Shown: positions 24,327 to 33,437, counted from the stretch's first letter. The stretch: DNA of 64,000 nt from Ahrensia sp. (GCA_002698425.1 NZXU01000023.1:34085-98084), one strand, 5' to 3'. The notes: generated by a model not told the origin, from the letters alone. Translations and numbers: made by a program.

Positions 24327-25088
24327 GTGACCATTATTCAATTCTACAGATGGGGGCCGGTTATCGCCGGCCTTCTCTTGCTTTCTCTCATAGGTCTCGC
24401 GCTGCAATATGCGACGACCTCCGGGATTATCTCGCCCTTCGTGGTCCCTCCGCCGGCCGATATCCTGCAAGCGATCCCGAAGCTCTTCATCAAGGAAGGG
24501 CTGATCGGCTATTTCTTCGTGACCGTCGGCATCACGCTGTCGGCGACCCTGATCTCGATCGTCATCGGCTTGCCGATCGGCTGGGTGCTGTTCCGCAGCC
24601 CGGATTTCGGAAAAGCCTATGAGAGCTGGCTCGGCGCGATATTCTCGGCGCCGATCATCCTTCTTTATCCGCTGTTTCTCGTGGTCCTCGGCCGGGGCGT
24701 GACGACCATTATCGTCATGAGCGTGGTGGTCGGCATCACGCCGATCATCCTCAGCACCTATACGGGCCTCAAAGGCGTTCCGCCGGTCTACCTGCGTGTC
24801 GCCAGAAGCTTCAACATGGCGAGCCGCGACATCTTCTGGCAAGTCTACGCGCCGGCCGCCATCCCCGCGATCTTCACCGGGGTCCGCCTGGCACTTATCT
24901 ACGTCATGATCAACGCGGTGGCGATGGAGTTCCTGATCAGCATCGGCGGGCTCGGCTATCTGGTTGGCGACCTCTACGATCGCTACAACCTGCCGGAGAT
25001 GTACGCCGCCGTCATCTTCGTCGTCGTCGCGAGCATCATCTTCTTCACCATCATCGACAGGACGGAAAAATGGCTGAGACGGCGATGA
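24327..25088 (+). CDS. ABC transporter permease (NitT/TauT type)
   Basis: Membrane subunit of 253 residues with about six hydrophobic segments and a BPD-type EAA loop region (ARSFNMASRDIFWQVYAPAAIPAIFTGVRLAL). The GTG start at 24327 lies 19 bp after the binding protein stop. It pairs with the next gene as a permease heterodimer, unlike the many systems of this family that use a single permease gene. The reading frame overlaps the next one by 4 to 19 bp. Confidence 0.88.
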   Translation: MTIIQFYRWGPVIAGLLLLSLIGLALQYATTSGIISPFVVPPPADILQAIPKLFIKEGLIGYFFVTVGITLSATLISIVIGLPIGWVLFRSPDFGKAYESWLGAIFSAPIILLYPLFLVVLGRGVTTIIVMSVVVGITPIILSTYTGLKGVPPVYLRVARSFNMASRDIFWQVYAPAAIPAIFTGVRLALIYVMINAVAMEFLISIGGLGYLVGDLYDRYNLPEMYAAVIFVVVASIIFFTIIDRTEKWLRRR

Positions 25089-25861
25089 AAATGCGCGAGG
25101 AGCGGCGGCCGTATCTCGACCGGATCACCGTCATCCGCATCGCCACGGTCTTCGTCGTCTGGGCGATCTACGAGACGGCGGCGCAGTCCGGCCTGTTCTT
25201 CGAGGGCGTCGTCCCCTCGTCGGTCCTGGTTGTGCGTGCCCTCTTCGCGACCCTGGCCGATCCCGGCTTCTACCCGCATCTCTTCCGCACGGCGCAGGAA
25301 GTCGTGAGCGGCTTTGTCCTTGGCGTCTTCTTCGGCATCGCGATCGGCATCATCTTCGGATCGTCGCTCTTCATTGCGCGGATGCTCAACCCGTGGGTCT
25401 ATTTCATCTCGCCGGCGCCAAAGATCATCTTTCTGCCGATCATCTTTCTGGTTTTCGGCGTTGGTATCGGCTCGAAGATCGCGATGGCGGGCTTTTCGGC
25501 GTTCTTTCCCGTGGTCATCGCCACCTATGCCGCGATGCGCGAGATCCCCGGCATCTATATCCGCGTCGGCAACGCGTTCAATGCGAGTTGGTGGCAGATG
25601 GTGACGAAGGTCTATATCCCGTCGCTCGTCGCGCCGGTGATCACGAGCCTGCGGCTGGCGCTCGGGGTGGCGATCATCGGAACGCTACTCGCCGAGATCA
25701 AGCTGTCGAATCTCGGGCTCGGTCATCTGATCATCCAGCATTACAACTTCCTGCGGATACCCCAGATGTACGCGGTTCTTCTTCTCACTTTTGCAATCGC
25801 GGTGTCCGCGAACGGCTTCATGGGCTGGCTGGCGAACCGTGTCGAACACGACCGCAAATAG
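25070..25861 (+). CDS. ABC transporter permease (NitT/TauT type), second subunit
   Basis: Membrane subunit of 263 residues with six hydrophobic segments and an EAA loop (GNAFNASWWQMVTKVYIPSLVAPVITSLRLALGVAIIG). It starts at 25070, or at 25085 with the common ATGA overlap; both are in frame and differ by five residues. It is the fourth gene of the operon, followed 44 bp later by the aldehyde dehydrogenase. Confidence 0.88.
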   Translation: MAETAMKMREERRPYLDRITVIRIATVFVVWAIYETAAQSGLFFEGVVPSSVLVVRALFATLADPGFYPHLFRTAQEVVSGFVLGVFFGIAIGIIFGSSLFIARMLNPWVYFISPAPKIIFLPIIFLVFGVGIGSKIAMAGFSAFFPVVIATYAAMREIPGIYIRVGNAFNASWWQMVTKVYIPSLVAPVITSLRLALGVAIIGTLLAEIKLSNLGLGHLIIQHYNFLRIPQMYAVLLLTFAIAVSANGFMGWLANRVEHDRK

Positions 25862-25905
25862 GCCATTCAACGAAATCCTGAACCGCATACGAACCGGAGA
25901 ATTCG

Positions 25906-27399
25906 ATGAATATGACGGCAACCACATCTTCCAGCGGCGTTTGGGAGCCTGCCTTGCCTGCAAACAGGGACCTTTACTACGCGGGTGCCTGGCACGGGCC
26001 GGTCAAGGGCGGAACCTCCGAAACCTTCGATCCCGGCAGGGGTATATCGCTTGGCCATGTCGCGGATGCGTCGAAGGAGGATGTCGACAAGGCGGTCGCC
26101 GCCGCGCGGGAGGGATTTCTCGTCTGGCGCGACGTGGCGCCGCTTGAGCGCGCAAGGATACTCAAGGAGATCGCGCGTATCCTGCGCGACAATCACCGGG
26201 AACTAGCGACGATCGACGCGGCGAACTGCGGCAATCCCGTTGCCGAGATGATGGGCGATGCCAATGTCGCCGCCGCGCAGCTCGACTTCTTCGCCGGCCT
26301 CGTCACGGAGATGAAGGGCGCGTCGATACCCATGGGTCCGAATGCGGTGAACTTCTCGGTTCGCCAGCCTCTCGGCGTCGTGGCGCGAATCCTGGCCTAT
26401 AATCACCCGTTCATGTTCTGCGGCGGCAAGATGGCGGCACCGCTTGCGGCCGGCAATGCTGTCATCATGAAGCCGCCGGCCCAGGCCCCGCTTTCGTCCC
26501 TGCGCCTTGCCGAACTGATCGACGGTCTCATGCCCGCCGGTGTGTTCAATGTCCTGCCGGGCGGCGTCGAGGCCGGCGCGGCGCTGGCGAGCCATCCGGA
26601 TGTCGCCAAGGTCACGCTGATCGGGAGTGTGGCCGCGGGCAGGGCCGTGATGCGAGCGGCAAGCGACACGATCAAGCCGGTCCTGCTCGAACTCGGCGGC
26701 AAGAACGCCCTGATCGCCTTTGGCGATTCCGATCCGGAAGCGGTGGCGCGCGCGATCGTCGGCGGCATGAATTTCACCTGGTGCGGCCAGTCTTGCGGTT
26801 CGACCAGCCGGGCCTTCCTGCATGAGGACATCCACGATGCCGTGATAGACCGCGTCCGGCAGGCGGTCAGCAACTTCAAGCCGGGCATCCCGACCGATCC
26901 AGAAACGACGATGGGCGCGCTTGTCAGCAAGGCGCAGCACGAGCGGGTCATGGGATATATCCAGTCTGCAAAGGACGAGGGCGCCACGACCGTGTGCGGC
27001 GGCGCGGTCCCGGATGACGAGAGCCTGAAAAACGGCTTCTACATCGAGCCGACCATATTCGCTGGCGTGACACGCGACATGAGGATCGCGCGCGAGGAAA
27101 TCTTCGGGCCGGTCCTGTCAGTGTCCAAATGGGCGGACGAAAAGCAGATGCTTGCCGACGTGAACGCCCTTGAATACGGACTGACATGCTCGATCTGGAC
27201 GCGCGACGTGACCCGTGCGCATCGGACCGCGATGGCGGTGGAAGCGGGGTTCGTCTGGATCAACGAGGTCTCCAAGCACTTCCTGGGCGCGCCCTTCGGC
27301 GGAGTGAAGCAGTCAGGCATCGGGCGCGAGGAATGCCTCGACGAGCTCCTGAGTTTCACGCACGAAAAGAACATACATCTCAGCCTCGTTGGGCAATAA
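25906..27399 (+). CDS. aldehyde dehydrogenase, candidate aromatic aldehyde dehydrogenase
   Basis: NAD(P)-dependent aldehyde dehydrogenase of 497 residues. The conserved Glu lies in LLELGGKNALIAF and the catalytic Cys in WCGQSCGSTSR, with IFGPVLSVSKW and an FGGVKQSGIGREE C-terminal motif. It is the last gene of the ABC operon and is co-regulated (by operator similarity) with the ThDP decarboxylase, so it could oxidise the aldehyde formed by that enzyme. Benzaldehyde or hydroxybenzaldehyde is the inferred substrate. Confidence 0.9.
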   Translation: MNMTATTSSSGVWEPALPANRDLYYAGAWHGPVKGGTSETFDPGRGISLGHVADASKEDVDKAVAAAREGFLVWRDVAPLERARILKEIARILRDNHRELATIDAANCGNPVAEMMGDANVAAAQLDFFAGLVTEMKGASIPMGPNAVNFSVRQPLGVVARILAYNHPFMFCGGKMAAPLAAGNAVIMKPPAQAPLSSLRLAELIDGLMPAGVFNVLPGGVEAGAALASHPDVAKVTLIGSVAAGRAVMRAASDTIKPVLLELGGKNALIAFGDSDPEAVARAIVGGMNFTWCGQSCGSTSRAFLHEDIHDAVIDRVRQAVSNFKPGIPTDPETTMGALVSKAQHERVMGYIQSAKDEGATTVCGGAVPDDESLKNGFYIEPTIFAGVTRDMRIAREEIFGPVLSVSKWADEKQMLADVNALEYGLTCSIWTRDVTRAHRTAMAVEAGFVWINEVSKHFLGAPFGGVKQSGIGREECLDELLSFTHEKNIHLSLVGQ

Positions 27400-27442
27400 T
27401 CCGGTGGGCCAGGCTGTCGCTTGACCGGGGTCACGCAAACTT

Positions 27443-27470
27443 CCGCGGCCTCCTGTAAAGGAGCCTGCGG
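27443..27470. terminator. hairpin between convergent genes
   Basis: CCGC...CTCCT pairs with AGGAG...GCGG around a GTAA loop, with a small internal mismatch. It lies between the aldehyde dehydrogenase and alpha/beta hydrolase stops; no U-run. Confidence 0.35.
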
Positions 27471-27479
27471 AGACGCTGG

Positions 27480-28226
27480 CTATTCCGTCCCCGACAGGAA
27501 CGGGATCAGCGCCGCGGCGAGGAGCGGCGGGTTGCTCAATTGCGGCGCATGGCCCGTCGGCAGCGATTTGACGATGGCGCCGGGATCCAGTTCCTGCATA
27601 CGTCGCTGTGCCAGCAGGACGACGGAGCGGTCGTCGGTCGCCTCGACATAGAGACGTGGCAGGGTTCCGAACCGCGCTTCTGTCAGTTCCGGGAGGATAG
27701 CCCGCGCGCCTTCCGCCTGCGGCGTCAGCTTCATGGCCGCCTCCATGGCGACATCGCGCGGACAGTCGTTGAAGAAGATCGCCGCCGCTTCCTCCGGCGG
27801 AACGGTGCTGCTCTGCCGGTCCTCGGAATAGACGATCCGATCGCTGATCCCCTGTGAAAAGCCGTCCTGACCCTCCAGTTCTTTCTGCAGGTCGCCGAAG
27901 GTCATGCCGGACGGCAGCATCATGCCGGCGACATAGGCGATCCGGTTGACACGATCGCGAAACCGTTCGCCGGCGGCGCTGGCGATCACGCCGCCGCCGG
28001 AGTGGCCGACTAGGGAGACCGGCCGGCCGATCTCCGCGAGGACGCCATCGAGATAGTCGAGGCAAGTTTCGAGCGTGATTTCGCTCGCCGGCACGGTTTC
28101 CGTACCGCTGCCCGGAAGATCGACCGCACGGCATTCCAGCCCGGCGGCTTCGAGCAGCGGGATCAGATGCGCCCAGCCCCAGCTGCCCTGCCACGCGCCA
28201 TGGATCAGGATGACGGGATCAGCCAT
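27480..28226 (-). CDS. alpha/beta hydrolase (methylesterase/HNL-like)
   Basis: Hydrolase of 248 residues. The oxyanion segment is ILIHGAWQGSWGW, the nucleophile S76 sits in LVGHSGGGV, and the His lies in LPTGHAPQLSNP. This profile resembles plant-type methylesterases and hydroxynitrile lyases (EstC-like). It overlaps the upstream 2OG oxygenase by 8 bp, so it is cotranslated with it as the last gene of the operon. A small carboxyl ester is the likely substrate, but nothing in the window identifies it. Confidence 0.85.
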   Translation of the reverse strand: MADPVILIHGAWQGSWGWAHLIPLLEAAGLECRAVDLPGSGTETVPASEITLETCLDYLDGVLAEIGRPVSLVGHSGGGVIASAAGERFRDRVNRIAYVAGMMLPSGMTFGDLQKELEGQDGFSQGISDRIVYSEDRQSSTVPPEEAAAIFFNDCPRDVAMEAAMKLTPQAEGARAILPELTEARFGTLPRLYVEATDDRSVVLLAQRRMQELDPGAIVKSLPTGHAPQLSNPPLLAAALIPFLSGTE

Positions 28227-29202
28227 AGGACTGCTTGTACATCTTCATCAGATGCCCCTCGACGGTGATCGGAGCGTATTTCGGCTCCTCGCCGGGTTTC
28301 AGGCACGTCGGAATGCAGGTCACCTCATAGTCGGCATCGCCCTCGTAGAAATAGGGAATCGAATAGCGTTCGCGCCCGGAGGAATTGACCACGCGGTGCC
28401 GGGTCGACTTGTAGAGGTCGTTGGTCCAGTGAGCCAGGCTGTCGCCCAGATTGACCACGAAGCTTCCGGCAATCGGGTCGGCGTGGATCCACCCGTCGGT
28501 CGCGTGGTCATAGACCTGCAACCCGCCGACCTGGTCCTGGAGAAGCAATGTCAGCGCGCCCCAGTCGGTATGGGCGCCGGCCCCCTTCTCGTTCGGTTCG
28601 GCATTCTCGCGTTGCGGCGGATAATGCAGGAGCCGCAGAGTGGCGATCGGGTCGCGCTTGTAGATCTCGAAATAGTCCTCGGAAAGGTCGAGCGACAGGG
28701 CGATCCCGTTCATCAGCAGTTCGCTGAGACTGCGCATGGCCGCGTAATAAGCGCTCATGGTCGGACGAAAGCCGGGAAGATCGGTCGGCCAGACATTGGG
28801 GCCGCGATTGAAGCGGCCATCCACGACCCGCGGATCGTCTTCCGGCAATTCGAGGCCGATATAATAGCCTTCCTTCCTGTCGGGCGGCGCGCCGGCTTCC
28901 AGAACCTGTCCGCCGAGGACCTCGTAACCGCGATTGCACTTTGAAACCTGGGACTTCTCGTAGCGCATTTTCATGTCGACGGGCTGGTCGAAAAACCGCT
29001 TTGTTTCCGCGAACACGGCATCGATCAGTCCTTGCGGAACGCCGTGGCCGACGCAGTAGAAAAAGCCCTTGTCGAGGCAGGCGGCCCGTAGCGCCGCGCC
29101 GACGGCTTTGCGTTGTTCGGGATCGGAGGAGGAAAGGCCGGAGACGTCGACCACCGGCAAGGCTTCGCCGGCGACGCGTTTGGCATCGAGAGACGTGTTC
29201 AT
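28219..29202 (-). CDS. 2-oxoglutarate/Fe(II) oxygenase, isopenicillin N synthase-like (1)
   Basis: Oxygenase of 327 residues with the DIOX-N and 2OG-FeII domains. Iron ligands are H211-x-D213 (GAHTDWGALTLL) and H269 (STRHRVVN), and the 2-oxoglutarate carboxylate binder is R279-x-S281 (RYS). The N-terminal GFFYCVGHGVP motif is standard. A second family member lies 79 bp upstream on the same strand. Hydroxylation, dealkylation or ring formation are all possible; the substrate is unknown. Confidence 0.9.
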   Translation of the reverse strand: MNTSLDAKRVAGEALPVVDVSGLSSSDPEQRKAVGAALRAACLDKGFFYCVGHGVPQGLIDAVFAETKRFFDQPVDMKMRYEKSQVSKCNRGYEVLGGQVLEAGAPPDRKEGYYIGLELPEDDPRVVDGRFNRGPNVWPTDLPGFRPTMSAYYAAMRSLSELLMNGIALSLDLSEDYFEIYKRDPIATLRLLHYPPQRENAEPNEKGAGAHTDWGALTLLLQDQVGGLQVYDHATDGWIHADPIAGSFVVNLGDSLAHWTNDLYKSTRHRVVNSSGRERYSIPYFYEGDADYEVTCIPTCLKPGEEPKYAPITVEGHLMKMYKQSYG

Positions 29203-29239
29203 AGGAACGGCTCCTTGATTATTTGCGGGGCGCAGGGGA

Positions 29240-29260
29240 GGCGGCCCCGTCGGGGCCGCC
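29240..29260. other. intercistronic hairpin between the two 2OG oxygenase genes
   Basis: GGCGGCCCC/GGGGCCGCC with a 3-nt loop. A second, outer pairing of GGCGCA with TGCGCC is possible. No U-run on either strand; probably an mRNA processing or stability element. Confidence 0.5.
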
Positions 29261-29281
29261 GTTTCGTCTTGCGCCGGGTTC

Positions 29282-30283
29282 CTAGAGGGAGTTGGCGGCG
29301 ATGCGTTGCAGCAGGTAGTCCTGCGCGGTGATCGGGTCGTATTTCTTGCCCGGCCCCTGGATGATCACGTCCTTGTTGGCCTGGCAGAAGAAGGGCAGCG
29401 AATAGCGCGGACCCAGATACTCGTCCTGGCGGGGCATGCGGACCCGGTGCAGCGTCGACTGAAGCTGGTCGTCGCTCCAGCGCATCAGCATATCGCCGAT
29501 ATTGCAGGTCACCACGCCCGGCAGCGGCGGCACGTCTGTCCATTCGAGCTCGCCGCCGGTCGCTTCCTTGCCGGGGCACAGCTGCAATCCGCCCTGTCCG
29601 GTGCGCTGGTGCAGCAGCGTCAGGCAGTCGAAGTCGGTATGCGCGCCGGCGCGCCAGCCGGTGAAATCCTCCGGCTTGGCGTTCTCCATCGGCAGGTAAT
29701 GGATCATGCGCAGCGTGCTCTGATATTCCGGCGACATCGGGTCATGTGCTTCGGTGAAGAAGTCCTCCGAAAAACCGAGCTTCAGCGCAAAACAGGAAAG
29801 CACCTTCATGCCGAGCGCCCAGTTGGCGCGCTCGAAGGCCAGCATGATGGCCTTGAAGCCCGGTGCTTCCTCGCCGGTCGGCCATAATTTGCCCATGCGC
29901 GGCAGGGTGATCTGGTAGGATTCCTTGTTGTCCGCCGTTCCGGTGGAAGGGCGCACCTGCGCCTTGTACTCCCAGCCGGAATTCGTGCCTTTCTCGAGCG
30001 GATATTTCGCTTTCACGTCCATCGGCATGTCGAAGAACTTCTCGCAATAGAGAAAGGCTTCGTCGATCTGCGCCTGCGGGATGCCGTGATTGATGAGCTG
30101 GAAGAAGCCGATCTCGGTCGAGGCCGCCCAAAGCTGGTCGGCGATCTCGGCCTTGCGGTTTGCAAAATCCGAAAGGTCGATCTGCGGAACCTCGCGCACC
30201 TTCTCGCGTCCCATGCCGCCGAAGGTCGCTTCCTTGTTCAGTTCTGCGAGGGAATAGTCCTGTTTCTTTGCTGTCGTTTCCAT
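29282..30283 (-). CDS. 2-oxoglutarate/Fe(II) oxygenase, isopenicillin N synthase-like (2)
   Basis: Oxygenase of 333 residues. Iron ligands are H215-x-D217 (GAHTDFDCLTLL) and H279 (STLHRVRMP), with R293-x-S295 (RYS) for 2-oxoglutarate. The N-terminal IGFFQLINHGIP segment matches the family. It differs clearly from its downstream neighbour, so the pair is not a recent duplication. It is the first gene of a three-gene operon with the second oxygenase and the alpha/beta hydrolase. The substrate is unknown; the ABC transporter upstream may import it. Confidence 0.9.
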   Translation of the reverse strand: METTAKKQDYSLAELNKEATFGGMGREKVREVPQIDLSDFANRKAEIADQLWAASTEIGFFQLINHGIPQAQIDEAFLYCEKFFDMPMDVKAKYPLEKGTNSGWEYKAQVRPSTGTADNKESYQITLPRMGKLWPTGEEAPGFKAIMLAFERANWALGMKVLSCFALKLGFSEDFFTEAHDPMSPEYQSTLRMIHYLPMENAKPEDFTGWRAGAHTDFDCLTLLHQRTGQGGLQLCPGKEATGGELEWTDVPPLPGVVTCNIGDMLMRWSDDQLQSTLHRVRMPRQDEYLGPRYSLPFFCQANKDVIIQGPGKKYDPITAQDYLLQRIAANSL

Positions 30284-30454
30284 TGTTCAACTCCAATTCG
30301 TGAATGCGGCCGAAGCCGCGATCGTGAAGGAGCAATGACCCGCGCCGGACGGCGTTGACTGCTTCTACTCCTGTTCGCCGGGACGGGCGGTCCCTGAACT
30401 GATGACCCTGTTGTCTCCTGTCTGTTCGTTGTGTTTCCGCGGGGCGGATTGTCC

Positions 30455-31303
30455 TCACTTGTCCTTGGGCAGGCTCCACGGAAACCAGATGCGTTGCACG
30501 GCGACGACGGTCTGGAACAGCACCAGCGACATGAGCACGAGGATCAGGAGCCCGGCCCAGGCTTGCTGCACCTTGAACATGGAGGTGGAGAACTGGATGA
30601 AATAACCGAGCCCCTTTTCGGCGGCGACGAATTCGGCGACGACCGCTCCGATGACGGACAGCGTGACCGATATCTTCAGCGCCGAGAAGATATAGGGGAT
30701 CGCATAGGGCAGACGGATCTGGCTGATCTCGCGAAACACCGGAGCCCGCAGGCTGCGCGACAATTCGATCAGTTCCGGCGGCGTCGCCATCAGGCCTGTC
30801 GTGGTCGAGACGACCAGCGGGAAGAAGGTGATCAGGCAGGTGATGACCACGCGGGGCAGGTCACCCGAGCCAAGCGCGACGATGATGATCGGCGCGATCG
30901 CGACAACCGGCGTCGACTGCACGATGACGAGGATCGGATAGATCGCGCGAGACAGGACCTTCGAGCGGGCCAGAGCGATGGCGATCGGAATGGCGACGGC
31001 GATCGACACGAAATAGCCGATCATCGCGACCCGCAGCGTGCCCCAGACATGTTCGAGCCAGCGAACGACGTCGATCGATCCGAAGCCGCCCATGATGCGG
31101 CTCGGCGCCGGAAGGACGAAGGACGGGATTGCGAAGAGATGGCAGGAAATCTCCCACACCGCGATGATCGCCACGAAGGTGCCGACGGGCAGAAGCGCCG
31201 GCGTCGCCATGACACGCTCCACGAGGGACGGTGACGCGGAAGCGGTGCCCGGCTCAGGCGGCGCGCTTGAGGAGGAGACTGCGGAGGTGTCCGACATAGT
31301 CAT
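30455..31303 (-). CDS. ABC transporter permease (NitT/TauT type)
   Basis: Membrane subunit of 282 residues with six hydrophobic segments and an EAA loop (SRSLRAPVFREISQIRLPYAIPYIFSALKISVTL). Two starts are possible: 31303, which overlaps the ATPase gene by 50 bp and adds a Ser-rich cytoplasmic tail, or 31210, which has a GGAG ribosome site 6 bp upstream and begins directly at the first helix. The 171-bp gap to the 2OG oxygenase gene downstream has no clear signal; transcription may continue. Confidence 0.87.
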   Translation of the reverse strand: MTMSDTSAVSSSSAPPEPGTASASPSLVERVMATPALLPVGTFVAIIAVWEISCHLFAIPSFVLPAPSRIMGGFGSIDVVRWLEHVWGTLRVAMIGYFVSIAVAIPIAIALARSKVLSRAIYPILVIVQSTPVVAIAPIIIVALGSGDLPRVVITCLITFFPLVVSTTTGLMATPPELIELSRSLRAPVFREISQIRLPYAIPYIFSALKISVTLSVIGAVVAEFVAAEKGLGYFIQFSTSMFKVQQAWAGLLILVLMSLVLFQTVVAVQRIWFPWSLPKDK

Positions 31304-32039
31304 GCATCATCTGGTTGTTGCTCGTCTCCATGTCGCGGGGACGAGGAATGTCTATCTTCAAATTCTCTAAGATGGAGCCCGGCCGCTCGCCCATGACCAG
31401 TACGCGGTCCGCGAGCAGCACGGCCTCGCTGATCGAATGGGTGATGAACATCACGGTCTTCGGCTGGTCTTCCCAGATTCGCAGCAATTCGAAGCCCATC
31501 TCCTCGCGGGTGAGGGCGTCGAGCGCGGAAAAGGGCTCGTCCATCAGCAGGATGTCCGGGTTCATGAACAGCGCCCGGGCAATGCCGACGCGCTGCTGCA
31601 TGCCGCCCGACAATTCATCGGGAAGGCGTTTCTCGAAGCCCTTGAGCCCGACCTTCTCGAGCAGGGCCTGCGCCTGCTTCCGGTCGTCGGGACCGACGGA
31701 ACCCGTCTTGTGGCGCATCGGGAAGACCACATTGTCCTCGATCGTCGCCCAGGGCAGCAGCGTCGGGCGCTGGAACACGATGCCGATATCGTCGCGCGGC
31801 TCGGTGATCTTCATGCCGAAGACCTCGACCGTGCCGCGCGTCGGCATGAGCAGCCCCGAGGTCAGACGCAGCAAGGTGGACTTGCCGCAGCCGGACGGGC
31901 CAAGCACCGCCACGAATTCGTGGCGGTCTATGGTCATGTCGACGCCGCGAAGTGCCTCGAGCGCGCCGGACGCGGTCTGGAAGACCTGTCCGACGCCCGC
32001 AAAGCGGATCGCTGCTGGCGTTTCCGTCATCGTGCTCAC
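31254..32039 (-). CDS. ABC transporter ATP-binding protein (NitT/TauT type)
   Basis: ATPase of 261 residues: Walker A GPSGCGKST, signature LSGGMQQRVGIA, Walker B ILLMDEPFSALDA. It overlaps the binding protein gene by 4 bp (ATGA). The order binding protein, ATPase, permease is typical of the family. Confidence 0.9.
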   Translation of the reverse strand: MSTMTETPAAIRFAGVGQVFQTASGALEALRGVDMTIDRHEFVAVLGPSGCGKSTLLRLTSGLLMPTRGTVEVFGMKITEPRDDIGIVFQRPTLLPWATIEDNVVFPMRHKTGSVGPDDRKQAQALLEKVGLKGFEKRLPDELSGGMQQRVGIARALFMNPDILLMDEPFSALDALTREEMGFELLRIWEDQPKTVMFITHSISEAVLLADRVLVMGERPGSILENLKIDIPRPRDMETSNNQMMHDYVGHLRSLLLKRAA

Positions 32040-33034
32040 ATTTCCGGCAGGAAGGAGCGATCGACGATCGTCTCGGGATCGAGCGCGGCCTTGTCGAGCC
32101 CTTGCGCCGCGGAGACGCGGTCCCAGCTTGCGGCAAGACGGCCGGATTCGAACACGCCGAGACCGTCCTTTTCGGTCACGTCGTTGAATTCGAGAACCAT
32201 CGTATCCTTGATCGAGCCTTCGATATCGGCAGCGGAGAGTTCCGGGATCTGGGCGACCATGGCCTCGGCGGCCTCGGCCGGGTTGTCCTTGACGAATTCA
32301 AGCGACTTGACGAACGCCTTGACGAAGCGCTTGGCGACGTCCGGACGCTCGGTCAGGAACGCGTCGGAGGCGAGCAGCGATGCCGAATAGAGTTCGAGGC
32401 CGGCGGCATCCCACGGCAAGGGCGTGATTTCCTTGCCGGCTTCCTTGGCCTGGTTGGTGAAAATCGCGACATTGGTCATCCACGCGATGACGACATCGGC
32501 GGCGCCGGTCATCAGCATCGGGCCCAGCGCGCCCGGATCGGCTTTCGTCAGCTTGATGTCGTCTTCGCTCATGCCGACATCCTTCAGGACCAGCGGCAGG
32601 AACACGTTGGAGGAGGTAAAGGGCGACGTGGCGACTTCCTTACCCTTGATGCCCGAGATGTCCTCGATGCCGCTGTCCTTGAGCACGAAGAAGGCATGCG
32701 GGCCCTTGTTGAAGATCGACATTACGGCGGTGATCGGAACGTCTTCCGTAACCTTGGCGGCCATCAGCGCGCCGATATCGGCCGATCCGATGTCGGATAC
32801 GCCGGTTGCCAGCTTGGTGATCGCTTCGGAAGAACCGCGGCCCGGCTCGACCTTGACCTCGATGCCTTCTTCCGCGCAGAAGCCCTTTTCGATGCAGACA
32901 TAGACCGGCGCCTTGTCGCCGCCCGGCAGCCAGTCGAGCTGGAACGTGACCGTGTCGGCGGCTTGTGCCGCTGCGACGGAGCCGATGGCAGCGACTGTAC
33001 CGGCTGCAAGCGTCTTGAGTATTTTCATTGCCAT
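32036..33034 (-). CDS. ABC transporter substrate-binding protein (NMT1/THI5-like)
   Basis: Periplasmic protein of 332 residues with a Sec signal peptide (hydrophobic core, cleavage after AQA near residue 26). The mature start FQLDWLPGGDKAPVYVCIEKGFCAEEGIEV is typical of NMT1/THI5-like proteins, whose known ligands include pyrimidines, riboflavin-like heterocycles and organic anions. A heterocyclic ligand would suit the adjacent purine island, but this is inference. An internal ATG at 33028 is an alternative start. It heads the operon and faces a cytidine/guanine deaminase-type gene across 403 bp. Confidence 0.9.
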   Translation of the reverse strand: MAMKILKTLAAGTVAAIGSVAAAQAADTVTFQLDWLPGGDKAPVYVCIEKGFCAEEGIEVKVEPGRGSSEAITKLATGVSDIGSADIGALMAAKVTEDVPITAVMSIFNKGPHAFFVLKDSGIEDISGIKGKEVATSPFTSSNVFLPLVLKDVGMSEDDIKLTKADPGALGPMLMTGAADVVIAWMTNVAIFTNQAKEAGKEITPLPWDAAGLELYSASLLASDAFLTERPDVAKRFVKAFVKSLEFVKDNPAEAAEAMVAQIPELSAADIEGSIKDTMVLEFNDVTEKDGLGVFESGRLAASWDRVSAAQGLDKAALDPETIVDRSFLPEM

Positions 33035-33437
33035 GATCGCATAACCTCACTGTTTTGGTTTTTTCGGTCCGCAAACGGATCGGACCGCCGCTGGCGCGGC
33101 GGTATCGAAATCGAAGTCGATCTTGCGGACATATGAGCAGGCGGCACGGGCCGTTCTCCGAATGAGCCTTCGTTTGCCGAGCAATGTCCCGGACGCCTTG
33201 TCCTGACCGCTTCTACTCGCGAATTTCCTTGCACGAGGCGTGCCAAACCGGATTCCCGGGGCTTGCGACGTTTCAAGGGGTTTACCGGTATAATTTGCCT
33301 TGCAGAACAGCACGGTATTCCCCTGTCTGCATAAAAATTATGCAGCGAAGTTTGCTGCTTTCGGAATGCGCAAAAGTCTGTTGCGCGGCCGCGCCGGTGG
33401 CCTTAGGTGGAACGATTGCCACTACGGAGAACCTCAG
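33035..33437. other. 403-bp divergent regulatory region
   Basis: No convincing gene. It separates the minus-strand ABC binding protein from the plus-strand deaminase. It holds the palindrome at 33327-33345 and little else that I can interpret; no copy of the TTAG or GTAAG operators is present. Confidence 0.7.
33327..33345. promoter_or_regulatory. 19-bp perfect palindrome, candidate operator
   Basis: CTGCATAA-AAA-TTATGCAG, 8-bp arms with a 3-bp AAA centre, 93 bp upstream of the deaminase ATG. It is AT-rich in an otherwise GC-rich region, as expected of an operator. No cognate regulator is adjacent; the LysR protein at 44224 is the nearest. Confidence 0.55.
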
